A stretch of 64,000 nt of DNA from Sphingopyxis macrogoltabida. GTDB lineage: Bacteria > Pseudomonadota > Alphaproteobacteria > Sphingomonadales > Sphingomonadaceae. Shown here piece by piece: positions 39,247-49,447 of the stretch (the stretch's first letter is position 1; the number at the start of each line of letters is the position of its first letter). The stretch lies in NCBI RefSeq assembly GCF_001307295.1, contig NZ_CP012700.1, positions 1,925,001 to 1,989,000 on the forward strand, given 5' to 3'. The position numbers and the translations under genes are program-made. The notes below the pieces were generated by a model that worked only from the letters and a program-made list of their open reading frames with translations, had not been told where the DNA came from and did no database searches.

Positions 39247-39845
39247 GGCGCGGGGCGCAGCCCGGTCAGCAGCGGATAGGGGTTGACCGGCTCGCCCGCG
39301 TTCCAGTCGGCACCGGGTGTCGTCCGCATCATCTGGAAATGCAGGTGCGGCACCGCCGGATCGGCATTGCCGCTGGCGCCGACGGTCGCGATCACCTCCC
39401 CGCGCCGCACCGCCTGCCCTTCCGCCAGCCCGCGGCGATAGCCTTGCAAATGCGCATAATAGAGCATCAGCGTCCCGTCGGCCGACCGCTGGTAGATCGT
39501 GCGACCGCCGCGGCCGGATGAGAAGAGCTTTTCGATCGTGCCGTCCATCGCCGCGAGGACTGGGGTTCCCGCCGGCGCGGGGATATCGATCGCCGCATGC
39601 AACCGCCCCTCCGACCGGCTCTGGCTCCAGCTGTCGATCAGTTCGGACGCGCGAATCCCGGCGACCGGAATGCCGATCCCCCTGCTTTTCGGAGCAGCGG
39701 CATCGAGCGCCGCCCCGCTGACTCGCTTCGGCTCGGCCGGAGGCGCATCGAGCAGGTCATAGGCGGTGACCCAATAGATCGAGGTCAGGATCGCGGTGAC
39801 GGTCGCCGTCCACAGCACCAATTTGATGGCGGCCTGCCAGCGCAT
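39243..39845 (-). CDS. M23 family (LytM-type) cell-wall metallopeptidase
   Basis: A 200-residue protein with an N-terminal signal anchor (AIKLVLWTATVTAILTSIYW) and a C-terminal lysostaphin-type domain. Zinc ligands are HAAIDIPAPAGTPV (HxxxD) and VPHLHFQ (HxH), so the site looks active. It would cut peptidoglycan cross-links in the periplasm or regulate amidases. Its ATG overlaps the upstream L,D-transpeptidase stop by one base, so cutter and cross-linker are co-translated. Confidence 0.92.
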   Translation of the reverse strand: MRWQAAIKLVLWTATVTAILTSIYWVTAYDLLDAPPAEPKRVSGAALDAAAPKSRGIGIPVAGIRASELIDSWSQSRSEGRLHAAIDIPAPAGTPVLAAMDGTIEKLFSSGRGGRTIYQRSADGTLMLYYAHLQGYRRGLAEGQAVRRGEVIATVGASGNADPAVPHLHFQMMRTTPGADWNAGEPVNPYPLLTGLRPAP

Positions 39846-40972
39846 CAGGCGACGAAATCGACCTTGGTGCCGACCGACACCATCTGCGCCAGCCGCGCCG
39901 CATCCCAGTTGGTCAGCCGGACGCAGCCGTTGCTTTCGGTGCGCCCGATATTCTGCGGCTCGGGCGTGCCGTGAAGGCCGTAATGCTCCTTGTTCAGGTC
40001 GATCCACACCACCCCGACCGGACTGTTCGGCCCCGGCGGCAGCCGATGCTTGCCTTCGCTCGCCGCGACGCCGCGCAGCAGCGCCGGGTCGAAGGCGTAA
40101 TCGGGGTTGCGGCCGACCCCCTTTACCTTCCACTTGCCGATCGGCAGCGGATCGTGCGCCGATCCGGTGGTGACGGTGAACAGCGCGATCAGCTTGCCGC
40201 CCGCGTCGAAGACCTTCATCGTACCCGCCTTCTTCGACACCTCGACCCGGTCGGCCTGCGGCTGGCTGCTTCCGACGCCGAGCGAAGACAGCGTTGCCAG
40301 CCAGTCGGCGTTGTCGACATCGGCGGCGACGATTTGATCGGCACCAACGTTCGGCACCCGCAATTTTGTGCCCGCGGCGACGGGCGTGGGCGCCGGCCCG
40401 GAGGCGGGTTCGCCAGCCGCAGGCGCCGGACCCGCGAGTTCCGGATTCAGGTCACGCAGCACATCGGGCGTAGTGTGAAACCGCTCGGCGAGCTTTTCGA
40501 GGAGCGTTTCATAGCCCATGCTCGCCAGCTTCGCCTGCTCGGCCGGTTTTTCGGGCAGCGGCGCGAAAGCGGCCTCGGCGTAGCTTGCCGGGACCGTTAC
40601 CATACGCGTCGCCGGAATTTTCGCGCTGTCGGCCAGCGCCGCCTTGGTCGCCGCATCCCATTCGCCGCTGACACTCAGCCCCTTCGCTTCCTGGAACCCC
40701 TTCAGCGCATTGGTGGTCGACATCCCCAGCTTGCCGTCGACGACCCCCGGCGAAAAGCCGAGGCGGTCGAGCACGACCTGCAACTGCATTTCGGGCCGCG
40801 CCACATCGTCGGCGGCCGCGTCGCCATCGCGCGACACCATGCCGTCGTCCTTCCATTCGAGCGTTTTCGCCGCCGCCTCGCTCTTCGGCGGCGAATCGGC
40901 TTTGTCGCCCGAACCGCCGCAGGCGGACAGCGCAATCAGGGCGGCGGTGCAGAGCAGGGTCGGAAATTTCAT
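39845..40972 (-). CDS. L,D-transpeptidase lipoprotein with PG-binding domain
   Basis: A 375-residue lipoprotein: lipobox LSAC with Cys18. A peptidoglycan-binding-1 domain follows (LQVVLDRLGFSPGVVDGKLG, residues about 63-100), then a LysM-like segment (LLEKLAERFHTTPDVLRDLN). The C-terminal YkuD domain has HGTPEPQNIGR and the catalytic Cys near residue 350 in ESNGCVRLTN. It forms 3-3 cross-links or anchors proteins to peptidoglycan. The ATG at 40972 gives the lipobox start. Confidence 0.93.
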   Translation of the reverse strand: MKFPTLLCTAALIALSACGGSGDKADSPPKSEAAAKTLEWKDDGMVSRDGDAAADDVARPEMQLQVVLDRLGFSPGVVDGKLGMSTTNALKGFQEAKGLSVSGEWDAATKAALADSAKIPATRMVTVPASYAEAAFAPLPEKPAEQAKLASMGYETLLEKLAERFHTTPDVLRDLNPELAGPAPAAGEPASGPAPTPVAAGTKLRVPNVGADQIVAADVDNADWLATLSSLGVGSSQPQADRVEVSKKAGTMKVFDAGGKLIALFTVTTGSAHDPLPIGKWKVKGVGRNPDYAFDPALLRGVAASEGKHRLPPGPNSPVGVVWIDLNKEHYGLHGTPEPQNIGRTESNGCVRLTNWDAARLAQMVSVGTKVDFVA

Positions 40973-41025
40973 CGGCAATTCCTGTCGTTGGACATATTTT
41001 TCCAACGCACGGAATCGCCGGCGGT

Positions 41026-41652
41026 TCATCCCGCAAGCAGCTTTTCGAACCGTTCGACCGCGGCCGCGGGTCCGTCGGAGTCGTTCCACACGGCGCCCGA
41101 TACAGCGAGAAAATCGGCCCCCGCCTCGATCAATATCGCCGCATTATCCGGCGTAATGCCGCCGATCGCGACGCACGGCAGTTCGAACAATCCCTGCCAC
41201 CACTCGAGGATTTCCGGCTCGGCATGATGCTCGACCGCCTTGGTCGTCGTCGGGAAAAAAGCGCCGAAGGCAATATAGTCCGCCCCCGCATCGCCCGCCT
41301 CCATGGCCAGGTGGCGGCTGGCGTGGCAGGTGACGCCGATCTGCGCATTCGGCCCGAGCAGCCGCCGCGCGTCCCTGGGGTCGCCGTCGCCCTGCCCCAG
41401 ATGGACGCCGTCGGCGCCGAGCCGCTTGGCCAGCGCGACATCGTCGTTGACGATGAAGGCCACCTCGTGCGCTGCGCAAATCGCCTGCAGCGGTTCGGCG
41501 AGCCGCGCCGCTTCGTGCTGGTCGATGCCCTTGACGCGAAACTGGAACGCCGCGACCGGCCCCGCGGACAGCGCCGCCTCCAGTTTCGAAGGAAAATCGC
41601 CGCCGACATCGAGCGGCGAGATCAGGTAAAGCTGGCAGTTGGGCGTGGTCAT
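41026..41652 (-). CDS. thiE: thiamine phosphate synthase
   Basis: Condenses HMP-pyrophosphate and thiazole phosphate to thiamine phosphate. It is a 208-residue TIM barrel. QFRVKG is the pyrophosphate region, FIVNDDVALAKRLGADGVHL carries the metal-binding Asp, and IGVTCHASRHLAMEAGDAGA, DYIAFGAFFPTTTK and AIGGITPDN complete the signature. No other thiamine gene is adjacent. Confidence 0.93.
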   Translation of the reverse strand: MTTPNCQLYLISPLDVGGDFPSKLEAALSAGPVAAFQFRVKGIDQHEAARLAEPLQAICAAHEVAFIVNDDVALAKRLGADGVHLGQGDGDPRDARRLLGPNAQIGVTCHASRHLAMEAGDAGADYIAFGAFFPTTTKAVEHHAEPEILEWWQGLFELPCVAIGGITPDNAAILIEAGADFLAVSGAVWNDSDGPAAAVERFEKLLAG

Positions 41653-41687
41653 GGCGGGTTCATAGCGACGGCGCCAATCTCCGGCAA

Positions 41688-42089
41688 ATGCAGAACGCAC
41701 CCCGCCTCGCCGCCACCGCCGTCATCGCCGCGCTCGCCCTGTCGGCATGCGCCGCCACCGGCCAGCAAACCCCGCTTCCGGATGCCAGCAACGTCGCGCT
41801 TGGCCAGCGCGCTTATGCCGATGGCCCGGTGATCCAGCCGGTCGCGGTAATCGAGGACAGCCGCTGCCCGATGAACGCCCGCTGCATCTGGGCGGGGCGG
41901 GTGAAGCTGAAGATGCTGTGGCTCCGGCCAACCGGCGAAAAGCAGCCGTTCGAAGTGACCCTCGGCGCAGCGACGCCGCTCGCCGACGGCAGCATCACGC
42001 TCGAATCGGTGCGACCGGAAAAGCGCACCGACGTGACGATCAGGCCGGAGGATTATCGCTTCTCGTTCCGCTTTGCGGGTGGGCTTTAG
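41688..42089 (+). CDS. small lipoprotein with paired-Cys motif, 133 aa
   Basis: The N-terminus has lipobox LSAC (Cys21). The rest is a beta-rich domain with the conserved-looking core EDSRCPMNARCIWAGRVKLK, whose two cysteines are five apart and could bridge, followed by LWLRPTGEKQPFEV and IRPEDYRFSFRF. This motif recurs in short proteobacterial lipoproteins of unknown role. It is divergent from thiE and overlaps the O-methyltransferase stop by 4 bases tail to tail. Confidence 0.8.
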   Translation: MQNAPRLAATAVIAALALSACAATGQQTPLPDASNVALGQRAYADGPVIQPVAVIEDSRCPMNARCIWAGRVKLKMLWLRPTGEKQPFEVTLGAATPLADGSITLESVRPEKRTDVTIRPEDYRFSFRFAGGL

Positions 42090-42742
42090 CGCACCCGCGC
42101 CAGCACGAACCCGTCCCACCCCTTCGACCCCACGGTCTGCACCGCAGTCGCGTCGAGCCGCTTGTCGGCCGCGAGCATGTCGAACAGCGCGCGCGTGCCG
42201 ACGATCCGCTCGTCGTCGCTCCCGGCTTCCAGCACCCCACCCTCGCGCACCACATTGTCGACGATGATCGTCGTACCCGGACGGCCGAGGCGGATCGCTT
42301 CGGCGACATAATGGACATTGCTCTGCTTGTCGGCATCGATGAAGACAAGGTCGAACGGCGGTTCGTCGACCATCGCGGCAAGGCTTTGGCTCGCGGCGCC
42401 GACACGGATATCGACCTTCGCCGATACGCCTGCCCGCTCCAGATTGGCGCGCGCCACCGCGGCGTGATGCGGTTCGAGCTCCAGCGTGACCAGCCGCCCG
42501 TCGTCGGGCAGCGCCCGCGCCAGCCAGATCATCGAATAGCCGCCGAGCGTCCCGACTTCGAGAATGCGCCGGGCACCTGCCATCTCGGCGAGCAGGTACA
42601 GCATCTTGCCCTGCGCCGCCGACACGTCGATCGGCGGCAGTCCTTCGGCGGCATTGTTGGCGAGAGCGCCGGCAAGCCCGTCGTCGTCGCCGAGAAGCGT
42701 CCCGGCGATATAATCGTCGACGGCCTGCCAACCGCCCTTCAT
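42086..42742 (-). CDS. class I SAM-dependent O-methyltransferase
   Basis: A 218-residue protein of the catechol/caffeoyl-CoA O-methyltransferase type. The SAM-binding motif I is RRILEVGTLGGYSMIWLARA, the acidic end of strand 2 is LVTLELEPHHAAVAR, and FDLVFIDADKQSNVHYVAEA and IIVDNVVREGGV supply the metal-site residues. The substrate is unknown. It starts 4 bases after the aldolase gene and is probably in the same transcript. Confidence 0.88.
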   Translation of the reverse strand: MKGGWQAVDDYIAGTLLGDDDGLAGALANNAAEGLPPIDVSAAQGKMLYLLAEMAGARRILEVGTLGGYSMIWLARALPDDGRLVTLELEPHHAAVARANLERAGVSAKVDIRVGAASQSLAAMVDEPPFDLVFIDADKQSNVHYVAEAIRLGRPGTTIIVDNVVREGGVLEAGSDDERIVGTRALFDMLAADKRLDATAVQTVGSKGWDGFVLARVR

Positions 42743-42746
42743 CGCG

Positions 42747-43637
42747 TCAGGCGACCGAAGCCGCGTGGATTTCGTCGATCGCGCCGCCCAGCGACTTGTC
42801 GAATTCGGCGTCGCTCATTTGGTGCCGCAGGTCTTCGAGCAACGCACGGCTGAAGCTCGCGATGATGCCGGGGTTCTTCGCCAGTTCGGCGCAGGCCTCG
42901 GGACGCGCGAAACCGCCCGACAGCGCGACGACGCGCAGCACCTTCGGATGATCGACCAGCGGCTGGAACAGACCGGCCTCGGTCGGCAGCGACAGCTTGA
43001 GCATCACCGGCGCGCCGTCCCAGGCTTCGAGCGCCGCCAGCGTTTCCTGAAGCAGCAGGCGGTCGGCCGCGTCGCGCTCGGCGCTCTTGATGTTAACTTC
43101 GGGCTCGATGATCGGCACCAGCCCGTGCGCGGCGATGCGCTTCGCCTCGGCGAACTGCTGCTCGACGATCGCCTTGATCCCGGCGGCATTGGCCAGATTG
43201 ACGACGCTGCGCATCTTGGTCCCGAAAACGCCCTTGGCGACCGCGCGCTCGCACAGGGCGTCGAGATCGGGGTTGGCCTTCATCAACTGGACGCCATTTT
43301 CTTCGGCTTCGAGGCCCTTGTCGACTTTCAGGAACGGCACGACGCCACGCTCCCACAGCAGCGCGGGCACCGGCTTGCCGCCGGCATCGCCGTCCATCGT
43401 GCGTTCGAACAGGATCGCGCCGATCACCTTTTCGCCGTTGAAGCAGGGCGACGTGACGATTCGGCTGCGCATCGCGTGGATCAGCCCGAACATTTCCTCA
43501 TCGTTCGAAAAGGCATCTTCGTCGATGCCATAGCCCTTCAGTGCCTTGGGCGTCGAACCACCGCTCTGGTCGAGCGCGGCGATAAAGCCCTGCCCCGATT
43601 TGATCTGGTTCAGCATGTCGGCATTGGCGGTGGTCAT
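42747..43637 (-). CDS. class I fructose-bisphosphate aldolase
   Basis: Cleaves fructose-1,6-bisphosphate to two triose phosphates through a lysine Schiff base. It has 296 residues, the usual length of the bacterial class I type. GFIAALDQSGGSTPKALKGY opens the protein, FGTKMRSVVNLANAAGIKAI and IIEPEVNIKSAERDAADRLL line the active site, and VMLKLSLPTEAGLFQPLVDH includes a candidate active lysine. The ATG at 43637 was chosen because GGAG lies upstream. It is part of the tkt-gap-pgk cluster. Confidence 0.93.
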   Translation of the reverse strand: MTTANADMLNQIKSGQGFIAALDQSGGSTPKALKGYGIDEDAFSNDEEMFGLIHAMRSRIVTSPCFNGEKVIGAILFERTMDGDAGGKPVPALLWERGVVPFLKVDKGLEAEENGVQLMKANPDLDALCERAVAKGVFGTKMRSVVNLANAAGIKAIVEQQFAEAKRIAAHGLVPIIEPEVNIKSAERDAADRLLLQETLAALEAWDGAPVMLKLSLPTEAGLFQPLVDHPKVLRVVALSGGFARPEACAELAKNPGIIASFSRALLEDLRHQMSDAEFDKSLGGAIDEIHAASVA

Positions 43638-43724
43638 AACGTCTCCGGTTCGTTGCATACGTATGTGGTGGCGCGCATAGCGACCCTCGCGAAAGGATGC
43701 AAATGCGCCGCGAAAGTGGCTCTC

Positions 43725-44363
43725 TCAAGCCGGGTTTATCGGCACCGCCAGCAGGTTGATCGCGATCGAAATACGCTCGCGCGTCCCCTGATGCGGCATC
43801 ACGCCATGGTTCAGCCACGACGGAAACATGATGATCCGTCCGCTCCGCACCTTCATCTTCAGTTGCGGCTCGTGCACCGCGCCATTCGCGCTGCGCAGCC
43901 GCAAATTGGGCATCGTCATCAGGATCATCGGCATCCGCGGGTCTTCGATGATCAATTCACCGCCGGTCGCGCCGTCGGGCTGGCCGCCATCGTCGACATA
44001 ATAGACCGCCGACCAATAGGCGCCCGGATGCGTGTGCATCTGGTTCGACGCCTGCGGCGGCGAGACATTGGCCCAGATGTCGCTGGCCCAGCGATGGCGC
44101 GCCGCCCCCGGCGAGACGATGTCGACGCAATGCGCATCGGCGAGCGCGAAAATGTGACGGAGCAGATGCTGCAGCGGCTCGCCGCCCCAGGCAGCGACGT
44201 CATGCTCCGACTGCCAGCCGCCGATGTTGGAGATGTTCACCCCGGGCCCTTCGGCGCGGCGGGCGAGGATCAGCGGCTTGAGCGCGGCGTTGACGGCGGC
44301 GGCGTTCGGCAACTCATCGACGACGATGGGCGTGTCGAAAAGGCCGACCACCTGCGCCGTCAT
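43725..44363 (-). CDS. putative 2OG-Fe(II) oxygenase (TIGR02466-like)
   Basis: A 212-residue double-stranded beta-helix protein. It starts [20 protein letters not shown]. The iron-site region is [20 protein letters not shown] (His110/His112), followed by [15 protein letters not shown] (distal His about 186) and [11 protein letters not shown], whose Arg would bind 2-oxoglutarate. Members are presumed protein or metabolite hydroxylases with unknown substrate. The ATG at 44363 overlaps the pgk stop by 4 bases, placing it firmly inside the glycolytic cluster. Confidence 0.85.
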   Translation of the reverse strand: MTAQVVGLFDTPIVVDELPNAAAVNAALKPLILARRAEGPGVNISNIGGWQSEHDVAAWGGEPLQHLLRHIFALADAHCVDIVSPGAARHRWASDIWANVSPPQASNQMHTHPGAYWSAVYYVDDGGQPDGATGGELIIEDPRMPMILMTMPNLRLRSANGAVHEPQLKMKVRSGRIIMFPSWLNHGVMPHQGTRERISIAINLLAVPINPA

Positions 44364-45556
44364 TGCAGCAGCGCCTCCACGCCCGGCAAAGGCTTGCCTT
44401 CCATCCATTCGAGGAAGGCGCCGCCCGCGGTCGAGACGAAGGTGAAGTCGCCCGCGACCCCGGCATGGTTGAGCGCGGCGACCGTATCGCCGCCCCCGGC
44501 AACCGAGATCAGCGACCCTTCGCGGGTCAACGCCGCCGCGGTCTTCGCCAGCGCCACCGTGGCGGTGTCGAACGGCGGGGTCTCGAACGCGCCGAGCGGA
44601 CCGTTCCAGACGAGGGTGCGGCAGTTTTTGAGCACATCCGCCAGCGCTTCGACCGCCGCCGGACCGACGTCGAGGATCATTTCGTCGGCGGCGACCTCAT
44701 GGACATTGACGGTCCGGGTCGGCGGGTTCGGCGCGAATTGCTTCGCCACCACGACGTCGTACGGCAGGTGGATCGTGCAACCCGCCGCGTCGGCGGCGTC
44801 GAAGATCGCATTGGCCGTGTCGACCAGGTCATGCTCGCACAGCGACTTGCCGACATCGACCCCGCGCGCGGCGAGGAAGGTGTTGGCCATGCCGCCGCCG
44901 ATGATCAGATGATCGACCTTGCCGACAAGGTTGCGCAGCACGTCGATCTTGCTCGACACCTTGGCGCCGCCGACCACCGCGGCAACAGGATGCGCCGGGT
45001 TGCCGAGCGCGGCGTCGAGCGCCTTCAGTTCGGCTTCCATCGCGCGCCCGGCATAGGCGGGGAGCCGCCGCGCTACGCCCTCGGTCGAGCCATGTGCGCG
45101 GTGCGCCGCCGAAAAGGCATCATTGACGTAAAGATCGCCGATTTCGGCCAAGGCGTCGGCAAAAGCCGGATCGTTCTTTTCTTCGCCGGGATTGAAGCGG
45201 GTGTTTTCCAGCACCGCGACATCGCCGGGGGCGAGCACCGCGACGCCAGCCTTGGCGCCCTCGCCGACGCATTCGGGGATATACATCACCGAGTGGCCGA
45301 GCACGTCCTCAACCCCGCCCATGACGAGGCTCAGCGATTGCGTCGGGTTTTTCGCGCCCTTCGGGCGTCCGAAATGCGCGAGCAGCAGGACGATGGCGCC
45401 CTTGTCGGACAGTTCGCGGATCGTCGGCATCGCTGCTTCGATCCGCGTCTTGTCGCCGACCGCGCCGTCGATCATCGGGACATTCAGGTCGACGCGCACC
45501 AGCACTTTCTTGCCGGTAACGTCGCCGATGTCGTCGAGGGTCTTGAACGCGGTCAT
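44360..45556 (-). CDS. pgk: phosphoglycerate kinase
   Basis: A 398-residue glycolytic and gluconeogenic kinase interconverting 1,3-bisphosphoglycerate and 3-phosphoglycerate. [16 protein letters not shown] is the substrate signature, [15 protein letters not shown] and [15 protein letters not shown] follow, and the nucleotide site lies around [15 protein letters not shown] and [17 protein letters not shown]. It is 17 bases downstream of gap. Confidence 0.97.
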   Translation of the reverse strand: MTAFKTLDDIGDVTGKKVLVRVDLNVPMIDGAVGDKTRIEAAMPTIRELSDKGAIVLLLAHFGRPKGAKNPTQSLSLVMGGVEDVLGHSVMYIPECVGEGAKAGVAVLAPGDVAVLENTRFNPGEEKNDPAFADALAEIGDLYVNDAFSAAHRAHGSTEGVARRLPAYAGRAMEAELKALDAALGNPAHPVAAVVGGAKVSSKIDVLRNLVGKVDHLIIGGGMANTFLAARGVDVGKSLCEHDLVDTANAIFDAADAAGCTIHLPYDVVVAKQFAPNPPTRTVNVHEVAADEMILDVGPAAVEALADVLKNCRTLVWNGPLGAFETPPFDTATVALAKTAAALTREGSLISVAGGGDTVAALNHAGVAGDFTFVSTAGGAFLEWMEGKPLPGVEALLQ

Positions 45557-45573
45557 CGCTGCTTTCCTTTGGC

Positions 45574-46581
45574 TCAGAGGAACTTGGCGATCACGCCCGC
45601 CGTGTCGATCATGCGGTTCGAGAAGCCCCATTCATTGTCGTACCAGCTCAGCACGCGGACCAGCTTGCCGTCGATCACCGCGGTTTCGAGGCTGTCGATC
45701 GTCGAGCTATGCGCATCATGGTTGAAATCGATCGAGACCAGCGGCTCGTCGGTGAAGCCGAGCACGCCCTTCAGCTCACCCTCGGCGGCTTCCTTCAGCA
45801 GCTTGTTGACTTCTTCGGCGGTCGTGTCGCGGCTGGGCGTGAAGGTCAGGTCAACGACCGAGACATTGGGGGTCGGGACGCGGATCGACGAGCCGTCGAG
45901 CTTGCCCTTGAGTTCGGGCAGGACGAGGCCGACGGCAACCGCCGCACCGGTCGAGGTCGGGATCATCGACATCGCGGCGGCGCGGGCGCGGCGCGGGTCC
46001 GAGTGGATCTGGTCAAGGATCTTCTGGTCGTTGGTATAGGCGTGGATCGTGGTCATCAGGCCGCGCTCGATACCGATCTTTTCGTGCAGCACCTTGGCCA
46101 TCGGCGCGAGGCAGTTGGTGGTGCACGACGCGTTCGACACGATCACATGCTCGGCGCCGATCTTGTCGTGGTTCACGCCATAGACGACGGTCAGGTCGAC
46201 TTCCTTGGCGGGGGCCGAAATCAGCACGCGCTTGGCGCCGGCGTCGAGATGCGCCTGACCGCCCTTGCGGTCGGTGAAAAAGCCCGTGCATTCGAGCGCG
46301 ATGTCGATGCCGTTGGCGGCGTGGGGCAGCTTGGCGGGATCGCGCTCGGCGGTTACCTGAATGCGCTTGCCGTTGACGATCAGGTCGTTGCCGTCGACTT
46401 CGACGGTACCGTTGAACGGGCCATGGACCGAATCGCGCTGGAACAGGCGGGCGTTCGCCTTGGCGTCGGCCAGATCGTTGATCGACACGAGTTCGAGATC
46501 ATGGTCGGTCCGCTCCAAAATGGCGCGCGCGACATTGCGGCCGATGCGTCCGAAACCGTTGATTGCAACCTTCACTGGCAT
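45574..46581 (-). CDS. gap: type I glyceraldehyde-3-phosphate dehydrogenase
   Basis: A 335-residue oxidoreductase. Rossmann start [16 protein letters not shown], catalytic Cys153 in [17 protein letters not shown], and the C-terminal [15 protein letters not shown]. It lies 36 bases downstream of tkt in the same direction. Confidence 0.97.
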   Translation of the reverse strand: MPVKVAINGFGRIGRNVARAILERTDHDLELVSINDLADAKANARLFQRDSVHGPFNGTVEVDGNDLIVNGKRIQVTAERDPAKLPHAANGIDIALECTGFFTDRKGGQAHLDAGAKRVLISAPAKEVDLTVVYGVNHDKIGAEHVIVSNASCTTNCLAPMAKVLHEKIGIERGLMTTIHAYTNDQKILDQIHSDPRRARAAAMSMIPTSTGAAVAVGLVLPELKGKLDGSSIRVPTPNVSVVDLTFTPSRDTTAEEVNKLLKEAAEGELKGVLGFTDEPLVSIDFNHDAHSSTIDSLETAVIDGKLVRVLSWYDNEWGFSNRMIDTAGVIAKFL

Positions 46582-46617
46582 GTCGAATTTCCTTTCTGCG
46601 GAGGGGCCAGCCGGTCC

Positions 46618-48585
46618 TTAATTGCCGAGCTTTGCCAGAATCTGGGGGGTGATCGCGTCGACGGTCAGGCCGAAATGCGCGTAAAGATCGTCGATCGGCG
46701 CCGACGCGCCGAAGCTGTCGATGCCAAACCGAAGGCCATGGCGCCCCGTATACCGCTCCCACCCAAAGGTTGTGCCTGCTTCGATCGAAACGATCAGCGC
46801 GTCGTCGGGAAGGATATCGGCCTGATAGGCGGCGGTCTGTTCGTCGAATAATTCGGTCGAGACCATCGAGACGACATCGGCGCCCTGACCCGCGGCTTCG
46901 AGCTTGTCGGCGATATCGAGGGCCAGCGACACTTCGGAGCCCGTCGCCACCAGCACGACCTTGCGTCCGGCGGAAGCGGCGCGGAGGCGGTAACCGCCCT
47001 TGGCGCAAAGATTTTCTGTGACGTCATGACGCAGCGGCGCGAGATTCTGGCGGGTCAGCGCGAGCAGCGACGGACGGTCGCCTTGCGCCAGCGCCAAGGC
47101 CCAGCATTCGGCGGTCTCGACCGCATCGGCGGGACGCATGACGAGCAGGTTCGGCATCGCCCGCAGCGACTGGAGATGCTCGATCGGCTGGTGCGTCGGG
47201 CCGTCCTCGCCGAGCCCGATGCTGTCGTGCGTCATCACATAAATGACGCGCTGCTTCTGGAGCGCCGAGAGACGGATCGCGGCGCGGCAATAATCAGCGA
47301 AAACGAGGAAAGTGCCGCCATAGGGGACGACGCCGCCGTGCAGCGCCATGCCGTTCATCGCCGCGGCCATGCCGAACTCGCGGATGCCATAATAGATATA
47401 GCGCCCCGAATAATCGGTCTTGGTCAACGGCTTGGTCGACGATGTTTTGGTATTGTTCGAACCGGTGAGGTCGGCGCTGCCGCCGACGAGCGCGGCAATA
47501 TCGGCGGTCAGCGCGGTCAGCGTATTTTCCGAAGCCTTGCGCGTCGCGACCTTCGGCGGTTCGGCGACCAGCCCGGCCAGATAGGCCTTGAAGGCATCGC
47601 CCGGAACGACGTTGCCGCTCAGCCGTTCAGAAAATTCACTTTTCTTCTCGCTGCCTGCAAGGCGATCATTCCATTCGGCATGAAGTTTCTTACCCTTCTC
47701 GCCGAACGCTGCCCACGCGACGGCGATGTCGGCCGGGATGACGAAGGGTTCGGCAGTCCAGCCGATATTCTCGCGCGTCGCGGTAATTTCGTCGGCACCG
47801 AGCGGCGAACCATGAGTCGCCGACGTCCCCTGCTTGTTCGGGGCGCCGAATCCGATCAGCGTGCGGCATGCGATCAACGACGGGCGGCCGTCGGCGATCG
47901 CCGCATCGATCGCGCGGCGGATATCCGCCGGATCATGCCCGTCGCAGCTCTCGACATGCCAGCCGGTCGCGGTGTAGCGGGCCTTGACGTCCTCGCTCGT
48001 CGACAGGTCGGTCGATCCATCGATCGTGATCTTGTTATCGTCCCACAGCACGACGAGGCGACCGAGCCCCAGATGCCCGGCAAGGCCGATGGCTTCGTGG
48101 TTGATGCCCTCCATCAGGCAGCCGTCGCCGGCGATCACCCAGGTGCGATGGTCGACCAGATCGTCGCCGTAAAGCGCGTTGAGATGGCGTTCGGCGATCG
48201 CCATGCCGACCGCGGTCGCGAGCCCCTGCCCCAGCGGTCCGGTCGTCGTCTCGATGCCTTCGAGCTCGAAATTCTCCGGATGCCCGGCGCACGGGCTGTG
48301 GATTTGGCGGAAATTGCGGATGTCGTCGATCGTCGGGCGCGCATAGCCGGCGAGATGCAGCGTCGCATAGGCGAGCATCGACCCGTGACCCGCGGAGAGG
48401 ACGAATCGGTCGCGATCGGCCCATTTGGGATCGGCCGGATCGAACTTCAGATAATCCGAATAAAGCACCGTCGCGACGTCGGCCATGCCCATCGGCATCC
48501 CCGGATGGCCGCTGTTTGCGGCCTGTACGGCGTCCATCGCAAGCGCGCGGATGGCGTTGGCGAGTTGGCGGTCGGGTAGTGTCAT
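46618..48585 (-). CDS. tkt: transketolase
   Basis: A 655-residue thiamine-pyrophosphate enzyme of the pentose phosphate or Calvin-type rearrangements. [15 protein letters not shown] is the N-terminal signature, [20 protein letters not shown] with [10 protein letters not shown] is the TPP/metal motif, and [20 protein letters not shown] is the second conserved segment. It is the first gene of the cluster tkt-gap-pgk-oxygenase-aldolase. The tandem suggests coordinated triose-phosphate flux. Confidence 0.97.
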   Translation of the reverse strand: MTLPDRQLANAIRALAMDAVQAANSGHPGMPMGMADVATVLYSDYLKFDPADPKWADRDRFVLSAGHGSMLAYATLHLAGYARPTIDDIRNFRQIHSPCAGHPENFELEGIETTTGPLGQGLATAVGMAIAERHLNALYGDDLVDHRTWVIAGDGCLMEGINHEAIGLAGHLGLGRLVVLWDDNKITIDGSTDLSTSEDVKARYTATGWHVESCDGHDPADIRRAIDAAIADGRPSLIACRTLIGFGAPNKQGTSATHGSPLGADEITATRENIGWTAEPFVIPADIAVAWAAFGEKGKKLHAEWNDRLAGSEKKSEFSERLSGNVVPGDAFKAYLAGLVAEPPKVATRKASENTLTALTADIAALVGGSADLTGSNNTKTSSTKPLTKTDYSGRYIYYGIREFGMAAAMNGMALHGGVVPYGGTFLVFADYCRAAIRLSALQKQRVIYVMTHDSIGLGEDGPTHQPIEHLQSLRAMPNLLVMRPADAVETAECWALALAQGDRPSLLALTRQNLAPLRHDVTENLCAKGGYRLRAASAGRKVVLVATGSEVSLALDIADKLEAAGQGADVVSMVSTELFDEQTAAYQADILPDDALIVSIEAGTTFGWERYTGRHGLRFGIDSFGASAPIDDLYAHFGLTVDAITPQILAKLGN

Positions 48586-48742
48586 TTTTCCCCCGGGGAT
48601 GGATTATGGGATGGCCGGATTCGGTGGGGACAGCCCTTTGCGGGGGTGGGGGCAGGAGTCAACCGCCAGCGGCACAAAATCGCGGCTATTTCGGCGCCGA
48701 GAGGCGATTGCGCGCCCGAAGTCACGCTGCTACCCCTTGGGC

Positions 48743-48949
48743 ATGGAACTCGATCTCGACGAATCCAGCCTGGCCATTGGCCGGATCGAACGCGCGCTCA
48801 GCCGTCTCGAAAAGGCTCTCACCGAACAGGCGAACCGCCCTCCCGCCCCGTTGCTCGCGGCTGCAAGCGACCAGAGCGGCCTGAAAGCGGAGGTTGCCGC
48901 GGTGATCGGCGAACTCGACCGGCTGATCGCGGAGGCGAAACATGGCTGA
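48743..48949 (+). CDS. short coiled-coil protein upstream of zapA (ZauP-like)
   Basis: A 68-residue helical protein (SSLAIGRIERALSRLEKALT, then EVAAVIGELDRLIAEAKHG) with heptad spacing. It overlaps the zapA start by 8 bases. A small coiled-coil partner of ZapA called ZauP is encoded next to zapA in Caulobacter; position and shape match, but homology is inferred. Confidence 0.7.
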   Translation: MELDLDESSLAIGRIERALSRLEKALTEQANRPPAPLLAAASDQSGLKAEVAAVIGELDRLIAEAKHG

Positions 48950-49394
48950 CGTCAAACTGACCGTCGCCGGTCGCCCTTACGACGTCCATTGCGCCGACGG
49001 GCAGGAGTCGCAGCTCTTGCAACTCGCGGCGCTCGTCGATGAAAAAGCCCGTGAAATTCAGGGCGGGACCGAAGTTCGCCAATTGCTTTTCGCGGCGCTG
49101 ATGCTCGCCGACGAAACGCAGGAAGCGCGCGCGAAGGTCGAAAAGACCGAACCGCAATCCGATTCGCTCCGCGCCGCCGTCGCGCTCGCCGAGAGCCGCG
49201 AAGCCACGGCACGCGACGAGCTGCGCGATGCGCTGGCGCGCGAACAGGCGGCGCTGAAGGAACTCGAAAGCCTGCGGCAGGCGGCATCGGCCGCCCCGGC
49301 GCCCGCAGCAGCGAGCCCGGCTCACGATCGCGCGCTGGCCCAGATCGCCGACCGGATCGAAGCGCTGGCGGTCAAGGTCGAGCAGATCCCCTGA
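48942..49394 (+). CDS. zapA: cell division protein ZapA
   Basis: FtsZ-ring stabiliser. The N-terminal ZapA domain reads VKLTVAGRPYDVHCADGQES, LLQLAALVDEKAREIQGG and LLFAALMLADETQEARAKVE. A longer coiled coil and an Ala/Pro linker (about 112-125) then lead to a final helix ALAQIADRIEALAVKVEQI. At 150 residues it is longer than the gammaproteobacterial version of about 110. Confidence 0.9.
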   Translation: MADVKLTVAGRPYDVHCADGQESQLLQLAALVDEKAREIQGGTEVRQLLFAALMLADETQEARAKVEKTEPQSDSLRAAVALAESREATARDELRDALAREQAALKELESLRQAASAAPAPAAASPAHDRALAQIADRIEALAVKVEQIP

Positions 49395-49447
49395 CACCCC
49401 GCGCAGTGCAAACCCCTTGAGGCTCAGCCCCCGGACCCCTACATAGA

